Assembly (NCBI GenBank): GCA_035626475.1
Contig: DASPNP010000021.1
Coordinates: 1-64,000 of the forward strand
Direction of reading: 5' to 3'
Length of the DNA stretch: 64,000 nucleotides
Source: DASPKT01 sp035626475
GTDB lineage: Bacteria; Pseudomonadota; Alphaproteobacteria; Azospirillales; Azospirillaceae
Numbering within the stretch: the first letter of the stretch is position 1; each line of letters starts with the position of its first letter. A model generated the notes under the pieces. It saw only the letters and a list, made by a program, of their open reading frames with translations. It was not told where the DNA came from and made no database searches. Below, piece by piece: positions 52,962 through 61,043 of the stretch. The translations under genes and the position numbers were made by a program.

Positions 52962-55900
52962 TCAGCTGCACCCCGTCGTGCTGCCGCACGTGTCGCACTT
53001 CAGGCACGTCCCGTTGCGCACCAGGGTCATGTGGCCGCATTCCGGGCAGGCGTCGCCTTCGTAGCCCTTGGCGCGGGCCTCGCGGATCTTCTCGAAGCGG
53101 GCGGCGTTGTTGACGCCTCCCACGACGGCGCCGCCGTAGGCGGTGCCGGTCGCCACCGTCTCGCTATGCACCGAGGCGGTCGTGGCGGCGGTGACGGGCG
53201 TGCCGTCGGTGCCGGTGGCGAGCGCCGCCGCTTCGATCCCCGCCGCCTGCTGGAAGCCCTGCACGGCCTTGGCCGACTGGCCGCCCTGCAGCACCCGCAG
53301 GTTCGGCAAATGGTTGCGGACATAGCCGGTGGAGGTGATGCGGGCCACCACGTCCAGCGTCTCCTTGGTCACCTGCGAGGCCGTCTCCGGCAGCTCACCC
53401 TCGCCGTCGCCGGCGCCCATGCTGTCGGGCAGCAGGTCGTCGGGCGTGGCGTGGGCCAGGTCGGTGCGGTCGAGGTAGGAGATCGCCAGCTCGCGGAAGA
53501 CATAGTCCAGGATCGAGGTCGCCATCTTGATGGCGTCGTTGCCCTGCACCGCGCCCGACGGCTCGAAGCGGGTGAAGGTGAAGGCCTCCACATACTCCTC
53601 CAGCGGCACGCCGTACTGCAGGCCCAGCGAGACGGCGATGGCGAAGTTGTTCATCAGCGAGCGGAAGGCGGCGCCCTCCTTGTGCATGTCGATGAAGATC
53701 TCGCCGATGCGGCCGTCCTCGTACTCGCCGGTGCGCAAGTAAACCTTGTGGCCGCCGACCACGGCCTTCTGGGTGTAGCCCTTGCGGCGGTGGGGCAGGC
53801 GGTCGCGCTGGGCGCGGACGATCTTCTCGACCACCTTCTCCACGACCCGCTCGGTAACCATGGCGGCGCGGGCGGCGGCCGGGGCCTCCAGCACGCGCTC
53901 CAGCACGGTCTCCTCGGCTTCCTCGTTCTCCTCCTCATCCTCCAGCACCTGGGCGTTCAGGGGCTGGCTGAGCTTGGAGCCGTCGCGGTACAGCGCGTTC
54001 GCCTTCACGCCCAGCTTCCAGCTGAGCATGTAGGCCTCCTTGCAGGCCTCGACCGTCGCCTGGTTCGGCATGTTGATGGTCTTGGAGATGGCGCCGGAGA
54101 TGAAGGGCTGCGCCGCCGCCATCATGCGGATGTGGCTCTCGGCCGAGAGGAAGCGCTTGCCGATCTTGCCGCAGGGGCTGGCGCAGTCGAACACCGGCAG
54201 GTGCTCGTCGCGCAGGAAGGGCGCGCCCTCCAGGGTCATGGCGCCGCAGCAATAGACGTTGGCCGCCTCGATCTCGGACCGCGAGAAGCCGAGATGGCCC
54301 AGCAGGTCGAAGGAGAAATCGTCCAGCTGGTGCGGGGCGATGCCCAGGCGCTGGGTGCAGAACTCCTCGCCCAGGGTCCACTTGTTGAAGGCGAACTTGA
54401 TGTCGAAGGCGTTGGCGAGCGCGCCCTCCAGCTTCGCCAGCTCGGCGTCGCCGAAGCCCTTGGCGCGCAGCCGGTCGTGGCTGACGCCGGGGGCGCCCTG
54501 CAGCGTGCCGTGGCCGACCGCGTAGCGCTCGATGGCCGAGACCTGCTCCGGGCTGTAGCCGAGCTTGGACAGGGCCTCCGGCACGACGCGGTTGATGATC
54601 TTGAAGTAGCCGCCGCCGGCCAGCTTCTTGAACTTCACCAGGGCGAAGTCCGGCTCGATGCCGGTGGTGTCGCAATCCATCACCAGGCCGATCGTGCCGG
54701 TGGGCGCGATGACCGTGGCCTGGGCGTTGCGGTAGCCGTGCTTCTGGCCCAGCTCCAGCGCGCGGTCCCAGGCGCGGCGGGCGGCGGCGACCAGCCGCTG
54801 GTCCGTCACGTCCTCGGCGTCCAGCGCCACCGGCGCGACCGACAGCCCCTCATAGCCCGAACCGGCGCCGTAGGCGGCGCGCCGATGGTTGCGGATGACC
54901 CGCAGCATGTGCTCGGCATTCTTGGCGTAGCCGGGGAAGGGGCCCAGCTCCTCCGCCATCTCGGCCGAGGTGGCGTAGGCGACACCGGTCATGATGGCGG
55001 TGATGGCGCCACAGATGCCGCGCGCCTCCGCCGAGTCGTAGGGGATGCCGGCGGCCATCAGCATGCCGCCGATGTTGGCGTAGCCCAGGCCCAGCGTGCG
55101 GAACTCGTAGGACAGGCGCGCGATCTCCTTGGACGGGAACTGCGCCATCAGCACCGAGATCTCGAGCACCACGGTCCAGAGCCGGCAGGCATGCTCGAAG
55201 GCGTCGACGTCGAAGCTGCCGTCCTTGCGGCGGAACTCCATCAGGTTCAGGGACGCCAGGTTGCAGGCCGTGTCGTCCAGGAACATGTACTCGGAGCAGG
55301 GGTTCGACGCGTTGATGCGGCCGGACTCCGGACAGGTGTGCCACTCGTTGATGGTGGTGTCGAACTGCACGCCCGGATCGGCCGACTGCCAGGCGGCGTG
55401 GGCGATCTTGTCCCACAGGCCGCGCGCCTTGATGGTCTTGGCGACCTTGCCGTCGGTGCGGCGGATCAGGTTCCAGTCGCCGTCCTTCAGCACCGCCTCG
55501 ATGAAGCCGTTGGGCACGCGGACCGAGTTGTTGGAGTTCTGGCCCGACACGGTCAGGTAGGCGTCCGAATCCCAGTCCGTGTCGTAGGTCCGGAACTCCA
55601 TCTCGGTGAAGCCCTGGCCGGCGAACTGGATGACGCGCTGGATGTAGTTCTCCGGCACCATCGCCTTGCGCGCCGCGATGATGGCCTTCTTCAGCGCCTT
55701 GTTCTTGGTCGGGTCGAGGCGCTCGGAGTCGGGGCCGATGCCCTCGGTCGCGGCGGCCATGATGGCCGAGAGGTGCTTCTGCGCGATCTTGGAACCGGTG
55801 ACCAGCGCGCAGACCTTCTGCTCCTCCACCACCTTCCAGTCGACATAGGCCTCGATGTCCGGGTGGTCCAGGTCGACCGTCACCATCTTGGCGGCGCGCC

Positions 55901-56723
55901 GCGTGGTGCCGCCCGACTTGATGGCGCCGGCGGCGCGGTCGCCGATCTTCAGGAAGCTCATCAGGCCCGACGACTTGCCGCCGCCGGCCAGCCGCTCGCC
56001 CTCGCCGCGCAGGCGGGAGAAGTTGGAGCCGGTGCCGGAGCCGTACTTGAACAGGCGCGCCTCGCGGACCCAGAGGTCCATGATGCCGCCCTCGTTCACC
56101 AGGTCGTCGGCGACGCCCTGGATGAAGCAGGCGTGCGGCTGCGGATGCTCATAGGCCGACTTGGAGGCGACCAGCTTGCCGGTCTTGAAGTCGACGTAGA
56201 AATGGCCCTGCGCCGGGCCGTCGATGCCGTAGGCCCAGTGCAGGCCGGTGTTGAACCATTGCGGGCTGTTCGGCGCCGCCATCTGGCGGCACAGCATGTA
56301 GCGCATCTCGTCGAAGAAGGCGCGGGCGTCGGACTCGGCGTCGAAATAGCCGCCCTTCCAGCCCCAGTAGGTCCAGGTGCCGGCCAGCCGGTCGAAGACC
56401 TGGCGGGCGCTGGTCTCGCCGACCGAGCGCTCATTGGCGGGCAGCTTGGCCAGCGCGGCCTCGTCGGCGGCGCGGCGCCACAGGAAGCTGGGGACCGTGT
56501 TCTCCTCGACCGGCTTCAGCGCCGCGGGGATGCCGGCCTTGCGGAAGTACTTCTGCGCCAGGATGTCGCTGGCGACCTGGCTCCAATCGGCCGGAACCTC
56601 GATGTCCTTGGCCTGGAAGACGACGGAACCGTCGGGATTGCGGATCTCGCTGGTGGCGCGGCGGAACTCGATGCCCTCGTACGCGTCGCGGCCCTCGGTC
56701 GTGAAACGGCGTTCAATACGCAT
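52962..56723 (-). CDS. nrdJ: Vitamin B12-dependent (class II) ribonucleotide reductase
   Basis: A 1253-residue reductase: N-terminal VWGWKGGYFD-type region (TYWGWKGGYFDAE), AAPNSPQWFNTGLH, the radical-site segment NASNPCSEYMFLDDTACNLASLNL, a large C-terminal half with IAPTGTIGLVMDCDTTGIEPDF, and a terminal zinc-ribbon-like tail (CPECGHMTLVRNGTCLKCDTCG). It makes deoxynucleotides using adenosylcobalamin and works with or without oxygen. The start at 56723 follows AAGCAGGGGCGCC. Two NrdR boxes lie 64 to 111 bases upstream of the start. No cobalamin riboswitch was visible. Confidence 0.97.
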   Translation of the reverse strand: MRIERRFTTEGRDAYEGIEFRRATSEIRNPDGSVVFQAKDIEVPADWSQVASDILAQKYFRKAGIPAALKPVEENTVPSFLWRRAADEAALAKLPANERSVGETSARQVFDRLAGTWTYWGWKGGYFDAESDARAFFDEMRYMLCRQMAAPNSPQWFNTGLHWAYGIDGPAQGHFYVDFKTGKLVASKSAYEHPQPHACFIQGVADDLVNEGGIMDLWVREARLFKYGSGTGSNFSRLRGEGERLAGGGKSSGLMSFLKIGDRAAGAIKSGGTTRRAAKMVTVDLDHPDIEAYVDWKVVEEQKVCALVTGSKIAQKHLSAIMAAATEGIGPDSERLDPTKNKALKKAIIAARKAMVPENYIQRVIQFAGQGFTEMEFRTYDTDWDSDAYLTVSGQNSNNSVRVPNGFIEAVLKDGDWNLIRRTDGKVAKTIKARGLWDKIAHAAWQSADPGVQFDTTINEWHTCPESGRINASNPCSEYMFLDDTACNLASLNLMEFRRKDGSFDVDAFEHACRLWTVVLEISVLMAQFPSKEIARLSYEFRTLGLGYANIGGMLMAAGIPYDSAEARGICGAITAIMTGVAYATSAEMAEELGPFPGYAKNAEHMLRVIRNHRRAAYGAGSGYEGLSVAPVALDAEDVTDQRLVAAARRAWDRALELGQKHGYRNAQATVIAPTGTIGLVMDCDTTGIEPDFALVKFKKLAGGGYFKIINRVVPEALSKLGYSPEQVSAIERYAVGHGTLQGAPGVSHDRLRAKGFGDAELAKLEGALANAFDIKFAFNKWTLGEEFCTQRLGIAPHQLDDFSFDLLGHLGFSRSEIEAANVYCCGAMTLEGAPFLRDEHLPVFDCASPCGKIGKRFLSAESHIRMMAAAQPFISGAISKTINMPNQATVEACKEAYMLSWKLGVKANALYRDGSKLSQPLNAQVLEDEEENEEAEETVLERVLEAPAAARAAMVTERVVEKVVEKIVRAQRDRLPHRRKGYTQKAVVGGHKVYLRTGEYEDGRIGEIFIDMHKEGAAFRSLMNNFAIAVSLGLQYGVPLEEYVEAFTFTRFEPSGAVQGNDAIKMATSILDYVFRELAISYLDRTDLAHATPDDLLPDSMGAGDGEGELPETASQVTKETLDVVARITSTGYVRNHLPNLRVLQGGQSAKAVQGFQQAAGIEAAALATGTDGTPVTAATTASVHSETVATGTAYGGAVVGGVNNAARFEKIREARAKGYEGDACPECGHMTLVRNGTCLKCDTCGSTTGCS

Positions 56724-56786
56724 GGCGCCCCTGCTTCCTTCCTGATCGGTTCCGAGGTGCCGCGCGCATGGCGCAGCGGCACCTGC

Positions 56787-56834
56787 CCCCTAGATGCTGT
56801 GTTGAACGAAACGGTAGCCCACTAGGTTTCGCTG
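56787..56834 (-). promoter_or_regulatory. Tandem NrdR boxes upstream of nrdJ
   Basis: On the minus strand, ACACAGCATCTAGGGG (56802-56787) and CAGCGAAACCTAGTGG (56834-56819) both resemble the NrdR box acaCwAtATaTwGtgt, and their starts are 32 bases apart, the three-turn phasing expected for NrdR. The 301-base gap between nrdJ and the flippase gene otherwise shows an AT-rich run near 56840-56860 and no gene. Confidence 0.6.
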
Positions 56835-57024
56835 ACCAACCACATTTTGCGCTTTTTTTGTCGCACGGCACCTCAGGTAGTAGTTGACATGGCTTACCGC
56901 CTGGGGCTGTGGGCCACTCCGCGATTCCGGGGCGGGACACCCCGCCGCAGGGGGTTCCCAAAGGGCACCCGCCGGTGGCAGGGTGCGCCCGCCGGACCCC
57001 GACCCGTCCGATGCCCGGAGACCG

Positions 57025-58101
57025 ATGCTGCCGCTCGATTCCCACGAGGAGAAGCCACGCCCCGCGACCGATTCCGCGGGCCAGGACGACTCCGCCCCGA
57101 CTCCGGCCCAGGGCGGGTCCGGGAGGTGGGACTGGCTGAAGCGCTGGTCGGGCGCCATCACGGGCGTCTTCGTGCTGCTGCTGGGCGGCTTCGCCGTCCA
57201 CCACATCTACGAGGAATTCAATTTCCAGGAGGTCTACGGCTACCTCCAGGGCCTCGCCATGGCGAAGGTGCTGGAGGCGCTGGCCTTCACCGCCGTGGGC
57301 TACCTGTTCCTGACGCTCTACGACGTCTCGGCGCTGAAGTACCTGAAGCTGAAGGTGCGCTACGGCATCGTCGGGCTCGCCAGCTTCGCCGGCTACGCCG
57401 TCTCGAACAATGTGGGCTTCGCCGTCATCAGCGGCGGGTCGGTGCGCTACCGGGTCTATTCGGCGGTGGGTCTGACGGCGGCCGACATCGCCAAGATCGT
57501 CGTCTTCTCCACCACCACCTTCACGCTGGGGCTGATCTTCACCGGCGGCATGGGCATCATGCTGGGCCCGCATCCGGGCGCGGAGCTGCTGAAGGTGCCG
57601 GCCTGGACGCTGCAGGCGGTGGGGGCGGTGACGCTGGCGGCGCTGTTCGGCGCCACGGTCCTGACCGCCATCACCCACAAGCCGGTGAAGCTCGGCCCCT
57701 GGCGCTTCGAGTTGCCCTCGGGCGGGGTGGTGCTATCGCAGATATTCATCTCCAGCGTGGAGATCGTGCTGTCGGGCGCCGCCCTCTACGTGCTGCTGCC
57801 GGAGGGCCACGGGGCCAGCTTCGTGGAGTTCATTGCCATCTTCTGCGCCGCGCTGGCCATCGCCATCACCAGCCACGTCCCCGGCGGCATCGGCGTGTTC
57901 GAGGCGGTGCTGATCCTCGGCCTGAAGCAGGAGGGGCAGGTGAGCGGCGTGCTGGGCGCGCTGCTGGCCTTCCGCTTCATCTACTACGTGCTGCCGCTGC
58001 TGCTGGCGGCCGTCATGCTGGGCATCTGGGAGATCCGGCAGCAGAGCGGTTCGCTGGCGCGGGCGTGGCGGGAAACCCTGCGAATTTTGAGCGGTCGGTA
58101 G
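57025..58101 (+). CDS. LPG-synthase/YbhN-type membrane flippase-like protein
   Basis: A 358-residue protein with a hydrophilic N-terminus and about eight membrane helices. The pattern ASFAGYAVSNNVGFAVISGGSVRYRVYSAVGL and SHVPGGIGVFEAVLILGL with FRFIYYVLPLLLA is that of the lysylphosphatidylglycerol-synthase transmembrane (UPF0104) family, the flippase half of MprF, here without the synthase domain. The lipid substrate is unknown. Start 57025 with CCGGAG seven bases before. Confidence 0.88.
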   Translation: MLPLDSHEEKPRPATDSAGQDDSAPTPAQGGSGRWDWLKRWSGAITGVFVLLLGGFAVHHIYEEFNFQEVYGYLQGLAMAKVLEALAFTAVGYLFLTLYDVSALKYLKLKVRYGIVGLASFAGYAVSNNVGFAVISGGSVRYRVYSAVGLTAADIAKIVVFSTTTFTLGLIFTGGMGIMLGPHPGAELLKVPAWTLQAVGAVTLAALFGATVLTAITHKPVKLGPWRFELPSGGVVLSQIFISSVEIVLSGAALYVLLPEGHGASFVEFIAIFCAALAIAITSHVPGGIGVFEAVLILGLKQEGQVSGVLGALLAFRFIYYVLPLLLAAVMLGIWEIRQQSGSLARAWRETLRILSGR

Positions 58102-58166
58102 GTCGCGGGCGCACGGTTGCCCGGCGGCCCGTCAGGCGATCGCTCATGCCATATCACCCCACTTCC

Positions 58167-58326
58167 CGTCATCCCGGCGAAAGCCGGGACCCAGGGGTTG
58201 CAGCAGGATGCCCCGCATGCAGCGCTCCCTGCCGCTTCTCGATGAATACCTGAGTGGTGCTTAGGTGCGCTGCATCTGTCGCCCATGGCTGCAACCCCTG
58301 GGTCCCGGCCTGCGCCGGGATGACGG
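58167..58326. repeat. Palindromic intergenic element, family A, copy 4
   Basis: CGTCATCCCGGCGAAAGCCG then GGACCCAGGGGTTGCAG at the left, GGCTGCAACCCCTGGGTCCC then GGCCTGCGCCGGGATGACGG at the right. With it the 422-base gap after the flippase gene is accounted for apart from the leader of the next gene; no other gene was seen. Confidence 0.88.
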
Positions 58327-58523
58327 TGGAGAGTGGGAATGCCGGGTGAGGGCTGCTCCCTGTCGGGTCCTGATCAAAACCTGCCCAACAGCATGAAAGC
58401 CCTTCCTCCGCATCCTATGGACGCCCGCCGCGCGGGGTGCCATATTCCGCGCCGGTTCCGCCGCCCGTGACGGGGGCGGCCGTCCCTGTTGCCCGGTCCG
58501 GGCGTCACATCATCAGAGCGGCC

Positions 58524-58913
58524 ATGTCTGACCGAGTTTCCTTCATGAGCTGGATGGCGAGCCTGCACATCCGCCTCCTCACCAAGCGTCGCGCCACGCA
58601 GATCGGCAGCGATCGCTACGGCAACGTCTATATGGAGGAGAAGAAGGCGCGCCCCGGCATGAAGCCGCGCCGCTGGGTCATGTTCAAGGGCGAGCCCGAG
58701 GCGACCAAGGTGCCGCCGGAGTGGCACGGCTGGCTGCACTACACGCACGACAAGCCGCTGACCGAGACCAGCGAGTACCACAAGCCCTGGGTCAAGGATC
58801 ACGAGCCGAACCTGTCGGGCACGACCGGCGCCTACCTGCCGCCCGGCCACCAGTATGCCGGCGGCCAGCGCCAGCGCGCCACGGGCGACTACGAGCCCTG
58901 GACGCCGTCCTGA
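58524..58913 (+). CDS. NADH:ubiquinone oxidoreductase accessory subunit NDUFA12-type
   Basis: A 129-residue protein of the NDUFA12/B17.2 family: IGSDRYGNVYMEEK, RRWVMFKGEPEATKVPPEWHGWLHY, then PWVKDHEPNLSGT. It is an accessory subunit of respiratory complex I shared between alphaproteobacteria and mitochondria, facing the cytoplasm or matrix. ATG at 58524. First gene of the conserved block leading to mlaD and the DUF2155 gene. Confidence 0.95.
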   Translation: MSDRVSFMSWMASLHIRLLTKRRATQIGSDRYGNVYMEEKKARPGMKPRRWVMFKGEPEATKVPPEWHGWLHYTHDKPLTETSEYHKPWVKDHEPNLSGTTGAYLPPGHQYAGGQRQRATGDYEPWTPS

Positions 58914-59030
58914 GCGGGCGCTAAACCGGACGGGCGAGGGCGGGGCCGAACCCGGTTCCCGCCCGTTTCACGTCCCGACCGAACCAACAAGGCCGGAACG
59001 GCCGACCCTTAGGAAGAAGGAAAGCGACCC

Positions 59031-59582
59031 ATGCGCAGGAACGTCATCGAGACCGTGCTCGGCGCCGTCGTCCTGGCGGTGGCGGGCTTCTTCCTGTTCT
59101 TCGCCTACACCAGCGCCAACATCCGCACCGGCGATGGCTATCCGCTGGAGGCGCGCTTCTCCTCGTCTGGCGGCATCAACCCCGGCGCCGTGGTGCGCAT
59201 CAGCGGCGTGAAGGTCGGCACGGTGACGGGCCAGAGCCTGGACCCCAAGAGCTTCCAGGCCGTCATCACCATGGAGATCGACAACGGCGTGCAGCTGCCG
59301 CGCGACACGACCGCCGTCATCGCCAGCGAGAGCCTGCTGGGCGGCCGCTTCCTCGACCTCCAGCCCGGCGGCGACGAGGAGATGCTGAAGCCCGGCGAGC
59401 GCATCGAGTACACCCAGGCCGCCGTGAACCTGGAGGATCTGCTGGGCCGCTTCATGTTCAGCAGCGGCGGCCAGAAGCCGGGCGAGCAGGCCCCGGCCGC
59501 CCCCGCCCCTGGTGCCGCGACCCCGGGTGCGACCAATCCCCAGGCCCCGGCCCCCGGCGGGCTGCTGGGCGGCGGCAAGTGA
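59031..59582 (+). CDS. mlaD: MlaD-family phospholipid transport protein
   Basis: A 183-residue protein with one N-terminal membrane helix (VLGAVVLAVAGFFLFFAYT) and an MCE domain (LEARFSSSGGINPGAVVRISGVKVGTV, then IASESLLGGRFLDLQPGG), with a Pro/Ala-rich C-terminus. MlaD forms the periplasmic hexameric ring of the Mla retrograde phospholipid transporter. ATG at 59031 after GGAAGAAGGAAAG. The transporter's other subunits are not in this window. Confidence 0.93.
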   Translation: MRRNVIETVLGAVVLAVAGFFLFFAYTSANIRTGDGYPLEARFSSSGGINPGAVVRISGVKVGTVTGQSLDPKSFQAVITMEIDNGVQLPRDTTAVIASESLLGGRFLDLQPGGDEEMLKPGERIEYTQAAVNLEDLLGRFMFSSGGQKPGEQAPAAPAPGAATPGATNPQAPAPGGLLGGGK

Positions 59583-59662
59583 GGACAGGGGCCGCCCCGG
59601 CCCCGACAGCCCCAATAGCCGCGGCCCTAATCCCGCCATCCTCCTCCCTCATCCTGCCGGCC

Positions 59663-60208
59663 ATGCGACAGATGCCCAAAGCCCTGGCCCCCGTCGGCCC
59701 CGTCCTGCTGGCTGCCCTGCTGGCGTCCGGCGCCGCCTTCGCCCAGACAGCGCCCAGCGCACCGGCGGAGACCCCGCCCACCGCCGAGCCGTCTCCGCCC
59801 GCGCCCACCGGCAACGCGCCGCAGCCGAACGCCGGCGTGCCCGTGCCGCCGCCTCCGCCGGCGCCGCCCCGCACCTTCGAGGAGCACGAGGTCGCGGTGC
59901 TGCAGGGGCTGGACAAGATCACCGCCCGCGTCTCCACCTTCGAGGCGCCGGTGGGGCGGGCCGCCAGCTTCGGCAAGATCGAGGTGACGGCGCGCGCCTG
60001 CCGCAAGGCGCCGCCGATCGAGACGCCCGAATCCGCCGCCTTCCTGGAGATCGTCGAGCAGAAGCCGGACGAGGGGCCGCTGCGCCTGTTCAGCGGCTGG
60101 ATGTTCGCCTCCAGCCCCGCCCTGTCGGCGCTGGAGCACCCCGTCTATGACGTCTGGGTGCTGGACTGCAAGAAGCGCTCGAGCAGCGCCGCCTCATCGC
60201 CGCAGTGA
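59663..60208 (+). CDS. Secreted DUF2155 protein
   Basis: A 181-residue protein: signal peptide (to about residue 26, SGAAFAQ), a Pro-rich linker, then a DUF2155 domain (ATFEAPVGRAASFGKIEV-type TFEAPVGRAASFGKIEVTAR, CRKAPPIETPES, FSGWMFASSPALSALEHPVYDVWVLDC). Start chosen at ATG 59663 from the signal peptide. Function unknown; the order mlaD - DUF2155 - aat - accC is conserved in alphaproteobacteria. Its last 64 bases overlap aat on the other strand. Confidence 0.85.
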   Translation: MRQMPKALAPVGPVLLAALLASGAAFAQTAPSAPAETPPTAEPSPPAPTGNAPQPNAGVPVPPPPPAPPRTFEEHEVAVLQGLDKITARVSTFEAPVGRAASFGKIEVTARACRKAPPIETPESAAFLEIVEQKPDEGPLRLFSGWMFASSPALSALEHPVYDVWVLDCKKRSSSAASSPQ

Positions 60209-60795
60209 AACTCGGCCGGGCGCGTGATCGCGTCCGCCAGCCGCCGCTTGTACTCGGCGCGGGGGATCTCCGTCGCGCCGAACTGGCTGAGATGCTCGGT
60301 GACGAACTGCGTGTCCAGCAACGTGTAGCCCCCGGCCCGCAGCCGCGCCACCAGATGCACCAGCGCCACCTTGCTGGCGTCGGTCTCGGTGGAGAACATG
60401 CTCTCCCCGAAGAAGGCGCCGCCCAGCGCCACGCCGTACAGCCCGCCCACCAGCCGCCCGTCCCGCCGGCACTCCACCGAATGGGCGAGGCCCCGCGCAT
60501 GGAGCTGGCAGTAGCTCTCCAGGATGGCGCCGTTGATCCAGGTGTTGGGCCGGTCCGGCCGCGGCGCGGCGCAGGCGCGCATGGTTCCGCGGAAGTCGCG
60601 GTCGACCGTCACCTCGAACGGCCGCGCCCTCACCGTGCGCCGCAGGCGCTTGGGCAGGTGGAACCCGTCCAGCGGCAGGATGCCGCGCATGATGGGGTCG
60701 AACCACAGCAGCTCGGTCGCGTCCGCGTTCTCCGCCATCGGGAAGACGCCGGCGGCATAGGCGCGGATCAGCAGGTCGGGGGTGAGCTCCAGCAT
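60145..60795 (-). CDS. aat: Leucyl/phenylalanyl-tRNA-protein transferase Aat
   Basis: A 216-residue Aat: LIRAYAAGVFPMAENAD, WFDPIMRGILPLDGFHLPKRLRR, TWINGAILESYCQLHARGLAHSVE, GGLYGVALGGAFFGESMFS and DTQFVTEHLSQFGA. It adds Leu or Phe to N-terminal Lys/Arg for ClpS/ClpAP degradation (N-end rule). The 3' end runs 64 bases into the coding region of the convergent DUF2155 gene. Confidence 0.97.
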   Translation of the reverse strand: MLELTPDLLIRAYAAGVFPMAENADATELLWFDPIMRGILPLDGFHLPKRLRRTVRARPFEVTVDRDFRGTMRACAAPRPDRPNTWINGAILESYCQLHARGLAHSVECRRDGRLVGGLYGVALGGAFFGESMFSTETDASKVALVHLVARLRAGGYTLLDTQFVTEHLSQFGATEIPRAEYKRRLADAITRPAEFHCGDEAALLERFLQSSTQTS

Positions 60796-60861
60796 GGTCA
60801 GGCGATTCTAGACCGGGGCCGGGTGGGGAGCGCAAGGGAATCGGGAGGGGCTGGGAGGTGC

Positions 60862-60969
60862 TGCGTGCTTCGACAAGCTCAGCATAAGGGAGGGGCTGCC
60901 AGGCACTCCTGGTCCCCAGCGACCGGGAGCAGCAATCACCCCCTCATGCTGAGCTTGTCGAAGCACGCA
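60862..60969. repeat. Palindromic intergenic element, family D, copy 2
   Basis: TGCGTGCTTCGACAAGCTCA then GCAT, mirrored by ATGCTGAGCTTGTCGAAGCA then CGCA. It shares the interior GCCAGGCACTCCTGGTCC ... CGGGAGCAGCA with copy 1 (39054) and carries compensated differences in both arms. Confidence 0.88.
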
Positions 60970-60993
60970 CCACGCCGCCGTCACCCCAAAAGA

Positions 60994-61020
60994 GAAGGGG
61001 CGCCACCCGGGCGCCCCTTC
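60994..61020 (-). terminator. Rho-independent terminator of accB-accC
   Basis: GAAGGGGCGCC / GGCGCCCCTTC with a five-base loop; on the minus strand it is followed by TCTTTTGG. It lies 23 bases after the accC stop. Confidence 0.92.
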
Positions 61021-61043
61021 CTTCGTCGGTAAGCCTCACCGGC

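Noticed and set aside
52890..56825. A 1311-codon open frame on the + strand, antisense to nrdJ
   Set aside because: It is the codon-position shadow of nrdJ in a high-GC genome; the translation is His/Gly/Arg-rich with no domain, while nrdJ on the other strand is fully conserved.
56724..57024. Cobalamin riboswitch upstream of nrdJ
   Set aside because: No B12-box-like segment was visible on the minus strand leader; only NrdR-like boxes were found.
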